In this document: positions 43,897 to 51,794 of the stretch, piece after piece
Layout of the letters: the number at the start of each line of letters is the position of its first letter
How positions within the stretch are numbered: position 1 is the first letter of the stretch
Assembly (NCBI RefSeq): GCF_003316765.1
Contig: NZ_NIJF01000082.1
Span: 1 to 64,000 of the forward strand
Direction: 5' to 3'
Length of the DNA stretch: 64,000 nucleotides
DNA from: Bacillus sp. P14.5
GTDB taxonomy: Bacteria > Bacillota > Bacilli > Bacillales > Bacillaceae_B
The notes under the pieces: model-generated
Database searches by the model: none
The model's input: the letters and a program-made list of their open reading frames with translations, nothing else
What the model was told of the DNA's origin: nothing
Made by a program: the position numbers and the translations under genes

Positions 43897-44142
43897 ATGG
43901 AGCGACTTGCCGTGAGAGTGTTTTTTTACCCGCCCTATTTCCCGCCTTACATTCCTCCTCATATCTATAAGTACTACTTTTTACAGAAGTTCCTGGATAT
44001 CGATAAAGTCAAACAAAAATACCCCTATTATCAACTTCCGGCCGGTCCTTACGTAGCCGGCGAGTATCTTCCTTCCTCGAGTACTACTCCAACAGGCCCA
44101 ACGTCTCCCGCTAATGTCAGGCGGTTAGATAAAAGAGGATGA
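43897..44142 (+). CDS. Proline/tyrosine-rich small protein, 75-81 aa
   Basis: An open frame of 81 codons from ATG 43897, or 76 from GTG 43912, the latter with GGAG about ten bases upstream. The product begins VRVFFYPPYFPPYIPPHIYKYYF, a Pro/Tyr/Phe-rich stretch (residues 6-28), then a Lys/Tyr segment and a Ser/Thr/Pro tail. A strong terminator follows at once. Pro/Tyr-rich small proteins occur in spore coats, but this is only a suggestion. The ribosome binding site is weak, so the start and even the gene are uncertain. Confidence 0.5.
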   Translation: MERLAVRVFFYPPYFPPYIPPHIYKYYFLQKFLDIDKVKQKYPYYQLPAGPYVAGEYLPSSSTTPTGPTSPANVRRLDKRG

Positions 44143-44176
44143 AAAAAGCAAGCTCAGGCTTTCCTGAGCTTGCTTT
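44143..44176 (+). terminator. Terminator shared by converging genes
   Basis: AAGCAAGCTCAGG pairs with CCTGAGCTTGCTTT with a four-base loop. Confidence 0.9.
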
Positions 44177-44190
44177 GATTCGAACATATT

Positions 44191-44661
44191 TCATTCTGAC
44201 TTAGAGTTTTGGATTTCCCAGGTTTCAAAATGCTGTGTCTCCATGTCTATTTCTCTGTTCCGCAGCCATTCCATAGCTTTTACGACTAACGGTGACGAAT
44301 TCTCAGCCGTTACCTCTTCTTTGGAGATCCATTCCGCCCCTGATGAATCCTGTCCGTCAAATTGTTCGGGCTCTGCTAACTCGCCTCCGGTCCTCTCCAC
44401 TAAATAGAATACCGCAATGTGATGAACATGGCTGAATTCCTTCCATTCACAAGGAAATATAAAATCCTGTACGCCTATCTGCTCCTTGATTTTAGCCGTA
44501 AGCCCTGTTTCCTCTGTAAACTCACGCTTCAAGGCTTCCACCCGGAAGATCAAACCATGGATATAGGGACCTCTGCTTTTGTTGATGACCAATAACTTAT
44601 CACCTTCCGAACAAATGGCATAAACTCCAAATTCCCGATGGGTCTTCTTTAACAATTCCAT
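44191..44661 (-). CDS. Nudix-family protein with a damaged Nudix box
   Basis: A 156-residue protein with a Nudix fold: opening REFGVYAICSEGDKLLVINKSRGPY, then EALKREFTEETGL, the second half of the box GX5EX7REUXEEXGU. The first half (GG-x-x-E) is missing; the protein reads GPYIHGLIFRVEALKRE. In the neighbouring frame the DNA still encodes WFDLPGGSLEA, so the ancestral sequence was probably GPYIHGFDLPGGSLE followed by about six residues and EALKRE. A one-base loss plus a deletion across the repeated GGAAGCCTTGAA removed it. It is probably inactive as written. Confidence 0.7.
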   Translation of the reverse strand: MELLKKTHREFGVYAICSEGDKLLVINKSRGPYIHGLIFRVEALKREFTEETGLTAKIKEQIGVQDFIFPCEWKEFSHVHHIAVFYLVERTGGELAEPEQFDGQDSSGAEWISKEEVTAENSSPLVVKAMEWLRNREIDMETQHFETWEIQNSKSE

Positions 44662-44677
44662 CTAGCTTCCCACCCCT

Positions 44678-45187
44678 TTAAATCTTCCGGCTGAACCTCA
44701 AGGAAATATAGTTTTCTGCTTCTTCATTCCCATGACCGGGCTCCTCATGTTTAAAGGTGAAGCCTTTTGCCTCATAGAAAGGGATTCCTTTCGTGTTTCC
44801 TTGCTGGACGGAAACCCATTGTTCCCCGGCTTGGAACTCTTCCTTCTGCTGCCTCGTAATTGCTTCTAGCAGCTGAGTTCCAATGCCTTCACCCCGCCTG
44901 TCGGGAGCCATGTACAGAACATAAATCTCTCCTGTCGTATCACCGGTCATTCCGCCGCCGCCTGCGCCGACCACTTCACCTTCATCGAGAGCCACAAAGT
45001 AGCCTCCCCAATTTCTGCTTGAACCACTGACTTCCTCCAGAATTCTCTCAGACGTGTAGTACTGTTTGATCACCCGCTCGATGTATTCTTCACTATAGAT
45101 ATCTTTATAGGTTGCGCGGTTCGCGTCTGAACAGACTTTTACAATTCCCTCCACATGCTCCGGCTCCGCTTTTAAAATATGTATCAT
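44678..45187 (-). CDS. GNAT acetyltransferase
   Basis: A 169-residue acetyltransferase. The acetyl-CoA binding loop is MAPDRRGEGIGTQLLEAI (R-R-x-E-G-I-G), preceded by GEIYVLYM. The fold's end has NTKGIPFYEAKGF. The GGGGMTG insertion before the core is an unusual glycine cluster. It lies 16 bp upstream of the Nudix gene on the same strand and may be co-transcribed. The substrate cannot be inferred; relatives acetylate antibiotics, amino acids or proteins. Confidence 0.82.
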   Translation of the reverse strand: MIHILKAEPEHVEGIVKVCSDANRATYKDIYSEEYIERVIKQYYTSERILEEVSGSSRNWGGYFVALDEGEVVGAGGGGMTGDTTGEIYVLYMAPDRRGEGIGTQLLEAITRQQKEEFQAGEQWVSVQQGNTKGIPFYEAKGFTFKHEEPGHGNEEAENYISLRFSRKI

Positions 45188-45310
45188 AACTATTTCCCCT
45201 TTTATGTAAGCTCTTTTCGTAAACTTTTCTGCTATTTAATATGAATTTTTAAGACAGATTCCCGGAAAAAACCTGCTCCAGGAATTTACAATAAAATTCG
45301 AAAACAGCAG

Positions 45311-45769
45311 TTACTTCAGCTTCAGTTTCATCCCTTCATGCGTTGCTTCAAATCCTATTTTTTCATAGAAGCGGAGCGCTTCGGGACGCTGTTTGTCTGT
45401 GGTCAGCTGGATCAGATGACAGCCTCTTTCTTCTGCCCTCTGAATCGCCCACTCCATCATTTCCGTCCCTGCTCCCAGACCGCGGACCCTCGAGGAAGTT
45501 CTTACTCCCTCAATCGTTGCCCGCCAGCCGCCCTGGTGAGTCAGGTATGGTGTAAAAGTAATTTGCTGGACGCCAATGACTTCCCCCTCAAGGCAAGCCA
45601 CAATCAATTCATTATTGGGATCCTTATCAATCGCTTTGAAGGCTTGTATGTAACTGTCCGGAAGCGGATGTTCATAACGCTCCCTCTTGCTGCCCAAGAT
45701 GTCATCAGAAAGCATTTTCACAATCGTGTCGACGTCCTGTTCCCCGGCTTCTCTGAATGTAAGATTCAT
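45311..45769 (-). CDS. GNAT acetyltransferase
   Basis: A 152-residue acetyltransferase of standard length. It begins MNLTFREAGEQDVDTIVKML, has the acetyl-CoA loop TSSRVRGLGAGTEMMEWAI and the C-terminal QRPEALRFYEKIGFEAT. GAGGGA precedes the ATG. It is a single gene among four GNAT genes within 6 kb. No substrate can be assigned. Confidence 0.83.
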   Translation of the reverse strand: MNLTFREAGEQDVDTIVKMLSDDILGSKRERYEHPLPDSYIQAFKAIDKDPNNELIVACLEGEVIGVQQITFTPYLTHQGGWRATIEGVRTSSRVRGLGAGTEMMEWAIQRAEERGCHLIQLTTDKQRPEALRFYEKIGFEATHEGMKLKLK

Positions 45770-45853
45770 TGAAATCCCTCCTCACATGCTATTGTAACCA
45801 TTACAGGATAAAGAGTTAATGACCGAATTCTAATGACCGGGCATTAGAATCTG

Positions 45854-46393
45854 TTATGCTTGGAACTCAGACTTCAGGATACTCAGCCTGAGCCTGTCCA
45901 CATACCCATCACTCCTAAGGCGGTCCTCCCTAAGGATGCCTTCCTCGACAAACCCCATTCTCCTGTAGGACTCTATCGCCTTTTCGTTATCGACCTCCAC
46001 ACGGAGCCAGATTTTGTTGAGACCCAGCTTGGTGAATCCATACTCCAGCATGGCTTTCATCGACGCCATTCCGTATCCTTTTCCCCAATACTTTTTATCA
46101 CCGATGGCAATCCCCAGCTCTCCATGCTTATTGAGCTTATCAATGTTCTTTAAGTCGACCCAGCCGATATGGATCCCGTCCCCGGTCTCGATCGCCATTT
46201 GTTCATAGCCGTTGCTGCGGCTGATGCACATATCGATCCACTGCCGGGTTTCCTCCCTGGTGAACGGCGGATACTTGTTGGGCATGTTCAGGTGGCGCGT
46301 CACACTCACATCAAGGCACCACTGATAGCGGTCCTCCACGTCTTCTTTTGATAATTCTCTCAGATTTACTTTTGGTAAAGTGTTAGGTTTCAT
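45854..46393 (-). CDS. RimJ/RimL-type GNAT acetyltransferase
   Basis: A 179-residue enzyme of the RimJ/RimL-like group (opening LRELSKEDVEDRYQWCLD, acetyl-CoA loop GDKKYWGKGYGMASMKAML, end NEKAIESYRRMGFVEEG). The ATG at 46393 follows AAAAAGGAGAAA. A longer frame of 43 codons extends into a dispersed repeat and has no site. Relatives acetylate ribosomal protein N-termini or small molecules such as spermidine (SpeG-like). It is monocistronic. Confidence 0.84.
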   Translation of the reverse strand: MKPNTLPKVNLRELSKEDVEDRYQWCLDVSVTRHLNMPNKYPPFTREETRQWIDMCISRSNGYEQMAIETGDGIHIGWVDLKNIDKLNKHGELGIAIGDKKYWGKGYGMASMKAMLEYGFTKLGLNKIWLRVEVDNEKAIESYRRMGFVEEGILREDRLRSDGYVDRLRLSILKSEFQA

Positions 46394-46452
46394 ATTCGTT
46401 TCTCCTTTTTCTCTGTAATTACTCTTTTTTATATTTAATTTTTTTACGTAGA

Positions 46453-46520
46453 AGGATTGGAGCGGAAATCCGTTCCTTTTAAACAGCCACAATCTATGAG
46501 AAAACGCCTTTTTAAAAACC
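46453..46520. repeat. Dispersed 70-bp repeat, copy 2
   Basis: It begins AGGATTGGAGCGGAAATCC and aligns over about 68 bp with 38790-38860. Both copies are in the same orientation. The start GGAGCGGA-a-TCCGTTCC is an imperfect palindrome. Confidence 0.6.
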
Positions 46521-46616
46521 ATCTACAGCCAACTGCCACTAATTGGGGCTGCACGACTCTCACGATCAGTTTTCACAAATGAATCCACCAAAAAGGCACC
46601 TCTCCATGTAAAATAA

Positions 46617-46647
46617 GTGATAAAACTACTATTCGAGCTTTTATCAC
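46617..46647. repeat. Hairpin upstream of the second sigma operon
   Basis: GTGATAAAA (46617-46625) pairs with TTTTATCAC (46639-46647). Outer AAAAAGGC and GCCTTTTT extend it. It lies just before the ECF promoter and may terminate incoming transcription. Confidence 0.55.
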
Positions 46648-46678
46648 GATATGCCTTTTTTACATAAAAAAAATTCTT

Positions 46679-46707
46679 TGAAACGTTTTACATAGAATTG
46701 ATGTCTA
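46679..46707 (+). promoter_or_regulatory. ECF-type promoter of the second sigma operon
   Basis: TGAAAC at 46679-46684, a 17-bp spacer and TGTC at 46702-46705: a good match to the TGAAAC-N16/17-CGTC pattern, with a perfect -35. It implies the operon is read by its own or a related ECF sigma factor. Confidence 0.65.
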
Positions 46708-46736
46708 ACGGTTGTAAAGAGAGGGGGAAACTTGAA

Positions 46737-47252
46737 ATGCCGCAGCTTTCAAAAGTCAAAAAGGCCAAAAGAGGCAATGATAAAGCATTCCAGGAACTTG
46801 TTGAAGAGGAAAAGAACAAGCTCTACCGAATGGCTTATCTCTATGTGAAAAATGAAAATGATGCCATTGATATTGTTCATGAAACGATTTATAAAGCTTA
46901 CGTCTCAATTAAAAAATTGAAGGAACCAGATTATTTCACCACCTGGCTGACCAAGATCCTCATTAATACTGCACTCAACTACATCAAGAAAAACAAGAAC
47001 ATCATTCCGTTTGAGGAAATCGAGCGTTATGAAACCAATGAAAAGGTGCCTATCGCGGAAAACCTTGATCTGGTAGATGCCCTGGACCGCCTGGAGGAAA
47101 AGTATAAAACCGTCATCATCCTTCGCTATTACAAGGGCCTGCAGGTCAATGAAATTGCGAACATGCTGGATTGTCCTGAAGGAACGGTCAAGACGAACCT
47201 GCATCGGGCAATCAACAAACTGAGAATCGATTTAAGAGAGGAGTGTATGTAA
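46737..47252 (+). CDS. ECF-type RNA polymerase sigma factor
   Basis: A 171-residue sigma factor. Region 2 is YRMAYLYVKNENDAIDIVHETIYKAY; region 4 is LQVNEIANMLDCPEGTVKTNLHRAI. The layout resembles B. subtilis SigV and related alternative factors. The ATG at 46737 follows GAGGGGG and lies beyond the predicted start site; an in-frame start at 46698 would fall inside the promoter. Its stop overlaps the ATG of a membrane-anchored partner, as for sigma/anti-sigma pairs. The inducing stress is unknown. Confidence 0.85.
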   Translation: MPQLSKVKKAKRGNDKAFQELVEEEKNKLYRMAYLYVKNENDAIDIVHETIYKAYVSIKKLKEPDYFTTWLTKILINTALNYIKKNKNIIPFEEIERYETNEKVPIAENLDLVDALDRLEEKYKTVIILRYYKGLQVNEIANMLDCPEGTVKTNLHRAINKLRIDLREECM

Positions 47253-48274
47253 TGAAAGAGTCCTTTAAAAATGAAGTTGAGCAAATAGCTGTTCCCGAGC
47301 AAAAACTGGACGCGGCAATCCATTCGGCCATCCGGCGCGGAAAAAAGAAGAGGAGGAGTTTCGCGCGAAAATCTGCTTATTCTGCAGGTACAGCTGCCGC
47401 TCTCTTCTGCTTGTTCATAGGTTCTGCCTTTGTCTCACCAGCCATGGCCGAAGTTGCATCGAAGATTCCGTTTTTGAACCAGATTTTCGAATCGGAACCG
47501 GCCTTTCTGACGATTAGCGAAGAATTGAGGAAAGAATACAAAGTAGACGCCACAGGAATGAGTTATCATCCAAAGAAAGAGTTCACAGTGGCTGTTACAG
47601 GGTCTGAAGATTACTACAAAAGTGTAAAAGGAGAAATCGAAGAGCGGGTGGAAGACTTGCTCGCCGCTCATGGATACGATGCTCTTACAATCGATGTGTA
47701 CCATCAAAAACCTTTCGTGCCCACACCCGAACAGGAACAGGATGAAAAGATGACAAGGAACCTGCTGAACGTCATCCATGATGGCTTGGAAGAATCCGAT
47801 TTTAACATCCTTTCAGTTGGGGGATCCTATACAAACGAGCGAAAAACGCTCGAACTCCAGATCCCCGAGACAGAAACTAGAACAGAAGAGTTGAAATCCA
47901 TCGTGGATAACCTGATTCAAGAGGCAGGTCTGGAACCCGTGCAACTTACTCTTACCAAAAGTGATATGGACAAACAGGAGCAGGAAGGCCGATGGCAGCC
48001 GGTCATCACCACCATCTCTGATGGCCTGATGGGCCGAAAAGATTATAAGGTCAAAGGGGTCGGATACTCCAACCATCCAGAGCCAATGACGATCTTCATC
48101 ACTCTCCAGCTACCTGCTTCTGACAGCGATGCAAAAGAGTTGGCAGAAAGAACAGAAAAAACGGTTAATGAATTCATCCAATCAGAGGAAGCAAAAGAAG
48201 CCGTTGGGGATGACCCTTATACGATTGTCATTTACAGTAAGAATAGGGAAGTACTATTGGAAGCTGATTATTGA
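47252..48274 (+). CDS. Membrane-anchored anti-sigma-like protein (DUF4179/DUF4030 type)
   Basis: A 340-residue protein. The cytoplasmic N-terminus (residues 1-40, ending KKKRRSFARKS) is followed by one membrane helix (AGTAAALFCLFIGSAFVSPAM) and a large external domain with repeated VTGSEDYYKSVKGEIEERV-like alpha/beta units. This fits proteins encoded directly after ECF-type sigma genes in Bacillus. The start codon overlaps the sigma stop by one base. It most likely binds the sigma factor inside the cell and senses outside. The exact DUF family is my best guess. Confidence 0.7.
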   Translation: MKESFKNEVEQIAVPEQKLDAAIHSAIRRGKKKRRSFARKSAYSAGTAAALFCLFIGSAFVSPAMAEVASKIPFLNQIFESEPAFLTISEELRKEYKVDATGMSYHPKKEFTVAVTGSEDYYKSVKGEIEERVEDLLAAHGYDALTIDVYHQKPFVPTPEQEQDEKMTRNLLNVIHDGLEESDFNILSVGGSYTNERKTLELQIPETETRTEELKSIVDNLIQEAGLEPVQLTLTKSDMDKQEQEGRWQPVITTISDGLMGRKDYKVKGVGYSNHPEPMTIFITLQLPASDSDAKELAERTEKTVNEFIQSEEAKEAVGDDPYTIVIYSKNREVLLEADY

Positions 48275-48373
48275 GTAACGGAAAGGCTGTCATTTGGTTT
48301 TGAGGGGCTAAAATTAAACATTAAAGCTATAAGGCCATGAATTTGACACCTTATTTGGCAGCAGATAGAAGCT

Positions 48374-48402
48374 AAAAAGACTCGTTATTTGACGAGTCTT
48401 TT
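48374..48402 (+). terminator. Terminator of the second sigma operon
   Basis: AAAGACTCG pairs with CGAGTCTTTT around eight bases. Confidence 0.8.
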
Positions 48403-48459
48403 GCTTGTATTGAGGGATCTCCCTTTAAAGCCCTCTTTAGCGGAAGATACAAGTGCGGT

Positions 48460-48974
48460 TCACCTGATAGTTCTTGCAATCTCAACCATTTCATCTTTCG
48501 ATAGAGAAGAACTGTCCATTTGCACATATGTCTCATCTTGTATCCAAGTTAAAAGTCCCCCGCTTATTATCTTTCCATTTAACTATTTCCACTGTTAGCC
48601 CATTCTTGATAATAAGCTGGGGCATCATTTACTTTTATTCTATCTCTCATTGAAAACTCTTCTTCCAATTTACTGATCGCGCTTTTGGAGATCTTTTTTT
48701 CTTCTATTCCCAGTATTAAATTTTCATCATTTTCATCCATATAATGCAATTTAATGCCGTTTGAATTTTCCTCCTTGTTATTGCGAATTTTTATTTCCAA
48801 AGTCCACTCTTCAGGAATTTCTTTTGGAACGAGCACTTTAAAATTCAATTCTTCCTGTACTTCAGCTACTGAGATGCTATTGTGGTTATATTTAATTTCT
48901 TTAGCTAAGGCTATTGAGGAGAAAACAGTACTGAAAAATAAAATTAGCAATAAACTTGAAATAAGTTTCATCAA
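48460..48974 (-). pseudogene. Secreted DUF4367-like protein, two frameshifts
   Basis: A signal peptide (KLISSLLLILFFSTVFSSIALA) leads to a domain with LNFKVLVPKEIPEEWTLEIKI, typical of the external DUF4367 domains. The first frame ends early at 48579. Coding continues in the next frame as LTVEIVKWKDNK and then in the third as GLLTWIQDETYVQM and LSKDEMVEIARTIR, to a TGA at 48460. Removing one G from TGGGC (about 48604) and one from the five-G run (about 48560) joins them. Unlike most other breaks here these are extra bases. It may be a decayed gene or a pair of homopolymer errors. Confidence 0.65.
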
Positions 48975-49121
48975 ACTACCTCGTTTCTCTTATAATGTTT
49001 ATACAATATCATTCCCAATACTCTACTTTTCAAATTAAAAAAGCGAATTGCATAATAGCAACCGCTCAGTGAATATGTTCTTTCATTTTTACTATCTCCA
49101 ACGCCCACGTCTGATGAAGAC

Positions 49122-49436
49122 TTAAAAAGGAATTTCTCCTAAAAAAAATGGAACAAATACCCCAATAGCAGATGCAATTACTATTACCCAAAATGTTTTT
49201 GAGGTTAACCTTTCCTTCAATAATCGACTTTCTTTTGCTACAGAGGAGAGTATGATTGTATATAATCCAAAAAGCATAAAAGATAAACCAAACCATACAA
49301 CCCAAACATTGCCTATAAATCTTATTCCAGCACCTTCATAAATATTTTTTAGAAAATTTTCAGTTAGTAAAAATCCAAAAACTAGAAATAGAATAATTTC
49401 AATTATTGTAACTAAATACGCTTTCCATATAGTCAT
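49122..49436 (-). CDS. Small membrane protein, 104 aa
   Basis: A 104-residue protein with three to four hydrophobic segments (YLVTIIEIILFLVFGFLL; FIGNVWVVWFGLSFMLFGLY; KTFWVIVIASAIGVFVPFFL). No motif identifies a family. AGGTGAGG precedes the ATG. An overlapping open frame (49066-49305) is a shadow. It probably forms a unit with the 58-aa membrane protein upstream. Confidence 0.65.
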   Translation of the reverse strand: MTIWKAYLVTIIEIILFLVFGFLLTENFLKNIYEGAGIRFIGNVWVVWFGLSFMLFGLYTIILSSVAKESRLLKERLTSKTFWVIVIASAIGVFVPFFLGEIPF

Positions 49437-49527
49437 TTCTTCACCTCACCTTTAGAAATAACAATTTCATCTATAACCTGCCCACTACTTTAACAAAAGG
49501 CGTCTGCTTGTTCAGCAAAAACTTTCT

Positions 49528-49704
49528 TTAATCTAAACGTTCAGTTTTCCTATCGGGCCCTCTCTTCTTGATAAAGAAGATAACAACTATGCTAACCACT
49601 CCTATTAAGTAGGAATAATCCTGATTGCTAATGACTTTATAAGCAAGAAGTAATATACAGCCTATTGAAAAAACAGCAAGTATCATCATTTTATTTTTTG
49701 TCAA
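49528..49704 (-). CDS. Small membrane protein, 58 aa, TTG start
   Basis: A 58-residue protein with two membrane helices (MMILAVFSIGCILLLAYKV and YLIGVVSIVVIFFI) and a basic tail (KKRGPDRKTERLD), so both ends are cytoplasmic. It starts with TTG at 49704; GGGGGAGAG lies directly upstream, a much better site than that of the internal ATG. No family recognised. Confidence 0.6.
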   Translation of the reverse strand: MTKNKMMILAVFSIGCILLLAYKVISNQDYSYLIGVVSIVVIFFIKKRGPDRKTERLD

Positions 49705-49906
49705 AATCTCTCCCCCTTGCTTAACGTCATAGACATAAAGGTGATTAGGACAACTTATATAAATAAAGGGCAGCAGCTTCCTTTTTTGCCCACCCTTACC
49801 GGATAATTACTAATAATGATATAGAGCAGCCAATCCATAGGTCAGTTGTGCACAATAAAGCACTCGAAAACGGAAGCCATTAAGTTGGATGGGCGGCTTT
49901 CCTGTT

Positions 49907-50410
49907 TCAAGTTATAGAGAAAACATTCACATCTTTTCCACCGAGCACAATCCTCTTTTCCAGAAGCATGCCTATTTTTTGTGCAACTTGCGCAGAAGCT
50001 GCGTTGCCCGGCTGAATCAGCGAGATGAAGCGCTGGATTCCCAGGGTGCTGCGGCCGTGTTCCAGAAGAGCCGCTGCGGCTTCTGTGGCATAGCCATTTC
50101 CCCAGTACTTCCTGGCGATCCAGTAGCCGATTTCAAGCTCGTTCTCTCCTTCAATCTTCTGCGGAACCAGCCCTGCATGACCAATTGGCACTCCGTCTTC
50201 TTTCCGTACTAAAACCTGTAAGCCCAGACTCTCTCCTGCTTCATATGTACGATAAATCCAAGCGAGAAATTCCTTGCTGCCCTGGTCGTCCCTTGTACTT
50301 CCGTTCCCAATGAACCTCATCATTTCAGGGTCGGACAATAACGTGACCAGAAAATTGAAATCCTTATCTGTATAGGGACGGGATACCAGCCTTTCTGATT
50401 GAATCGCCAT
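49907..50410 (-). CDS. RimL-type GNAT acetyltransferase
   Basis: A 167-residue RimJ/RimL-like acetyltransferase. It begins IQSERLVSRPYTDKDFNFLVTLLSDPEMM, has the acetyl-CoA loop IARKYWGNGYATEAAAALL and ends NAASAQVAQKIGMLLEKR. GAGGGGAG precedes the ATG. This is the fifth GNAT gene in the window. Specific substrate unknown. Confidence 0.84.
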   Translation of the reverse strand: MAIQSERLVSRPYTDKDFNFLVTLLSDPEMMRFIGNGSTRDDQGSKEFLAWIYRTYEAGESLGLQVLVRKEDGVPIGHAGLVPQKIEGENELEIGYWIARKYWGNGYATEAAAALLEHGRSTLGIQRFISLIQPGNAASAQVAQKIGMLLEKRIVLGGKDVNVFSIT

Positions 50411-50457
50411 TGCAGGACTCCCCTCTCAATTTTTAACCAAACGATTGTTTAAGACAG

Positions 50458-50584
50458 TTACTTGTTCTTGATGTCATCCAAACGAGAGATGATTTCCTTG
50501 TTCTGCTCAATGAGCGTATCATTCTGTTTTACCTTTTTCGTTGCTGCAAAAGTGGAAGCGGCCGATGAAACTGGATGTCTTCAT
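50458..50584 (-). pseudogene. Small protein with a one-base insertion
   Basis: GGAGGGGGC precedes ATG 50584. The frame reads MKTSSFIG and then loses sense. Dropping one C from GGCCGC (about 50560) gives ASTFAATKKVKQNDTLIEQ and NKEIISRLDDIKNK, stopping at 50458: a 41-residue peptide with a short hydrophobic start and a charged coiled tail. The length of 127 bases (3n+1) agrees. Tentative. Confidence 0.45.
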
Positions 50585-50610
50585 GCTGCCCCCTCCAACT
50601 CGCTGAAACA

Positions 50611-51657
50611 CTAGTCTGTAATGTTTTGCAGATCCTTATATTCCTCTGTAAAATCACTGCCCGCAATAATGTCTCCCGGCGGCAGCTGTGTCCATTCCTC
50701 AATGGACATATCCTGGTGATTTTCCAGGTAACTCTGTGTGATTTCAAGACCGAGCTTGAAGTTGGTCCATAACGGGATACCTCTTCTGGCAAACCCGTTA
50801 AATTCCGCGTACAGCCCATCCGTAAACTCATTTTCACTCTCTTTTAACTCTTCGAAGGCTTTATCCTTCATCCTTCGTGATAAAGGCTCCGTCCAGGCTG
50901 GGGATACGCCGGGATAGACGAGTGAAGCAAATGCATCACCTTTTCCATCCGCCACAAATGCCTCCACTAGGTTTTCACTGTAGTTGGCCCCATACTCCAT
51001 TTGCGTAGCATATAAATAGAACTTAGCCACTGCATATTTGAGAATATCTTCATTGAAGGAAGGATCTATTTGTAACAGGATTAGGTTTTCAGATAATGCT
51101 CCGCCTGTGACCCCCTCCATCTTATCCACCACGAAAACATTCGTGGGATCCGCCGGTATTACTAGGATTGTTTTATCTGTGCCTGCCAAAAGGCCCGTTG
51201 CAGCCCCTGCCGCTTCCTTAACCAATCCATTGATTCTTTCTTGCTGCTCCTTCATCTCGGCAGCCGATGCCTGCAGCTTTTCGATGTTGGTATTGGGTGA
51301 TAAAAACGTATAGTAATCCGTGTAGAGATTGGCATCTACGTCTGAAAGTTTTTGTTCAAGCGGTATGACGACCTTATCCGTGTAGACGTCTTTTTTCACT
51401 AAAGAAGAATCCTCGAGGACAGTATCCGTGTATTCAAGAATTTCATCATGAATAGAAAGAATGCGGAATGTCTGGTCATTTTCTGAGAACTCGACGGGAG
51501 CTGCTTTCTGAGCACCCATATCGGCACTCTTCATCTTGGCAGCTTCCGTGGACTGCATGGTGGCTTCCTCTTTCTTTTCACCATTGGTCTCCTCTGCAGA
51601 ACAACCTGCCAGCAGATACATACTAGAAAATATCAATATAAGTGCGAATCGCTTCAT
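50611..51657 (-). CDS. Lipoprotein, DUF2268-like but lacking the zinc motif
   Basis: A 348-residue lipoprotein: signal with lipobox LLAGC (residue 19), an acidic Lys/Glu linker, then a domain of about 270 residues. The stretch KYAVAKFYLYATQMEYG, then NLVEAFVADGKGDAFASLVYPGVSPAW, looks like the core of DUF2268 predicted proteases, where one expects HExxH followed by an EGLA segment. Here the two His and the Glu are absent, so if related it is not a zinc protease. The rest (LVIPADPTNVFVVDKMEGVTGG) matches the preceding strands of that family. Family link is tentative; lipoprotein status is firm. Confidence 0.62.
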   Translation of the reverse strand: MKRFALILIFSSMYLLAGCSAEETNGEKKEEATMQSTEAAKMKSADMGAQKAAPVEFSENDQTFRILSIHDEILEYTDTVLEDSSLVKKDVYTDKVVIPLEQKLSDVDANLYTDYYTFLSPNTNIEKLQASAAEMKEQQERINGLVKEAAGAATGLLAGTDKTILVIPADPTNVFVVDKMEGVTGGALSENLILLQIDPSFNEDILKYAVAKFYLYATQMEYGANYSENLVEAFVADGKGDAFASLVYPGVSPAWTEPLSRRMKDKAFEELKESENEFTDGLYAEFNGFARRGIPLWTNFKLGLEITQSYLENHQDMSIEEWTQLPPGDIIAGSDFTEEYKDLQNITD

Positions 51658-51794
51658 TTTTGTTCCCCCTCTGTTTCTTAATGTGTAGACGAGGCAGGGG
51701 GGCTTTAAGTTTCAGAAAAACCATTGATTTGAGGCCAGTGCCCTCTGAAAAATACAGGCTTATTTTTTAACGGCCGGCTGGTGCATGAGGCTCT

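Noticed and set aside
48389..48598. Plus-strand open frame of 69 codons
   Set aside because: Antisense to the coding remains of the DUF4367-like gene and overlapping a terminator.
49066..49305. Open frame overlapping the 104-aa membrane protein gene
   Set aside because: No ribosome binding site; the alternative frame has clear membrane helices and a good site.
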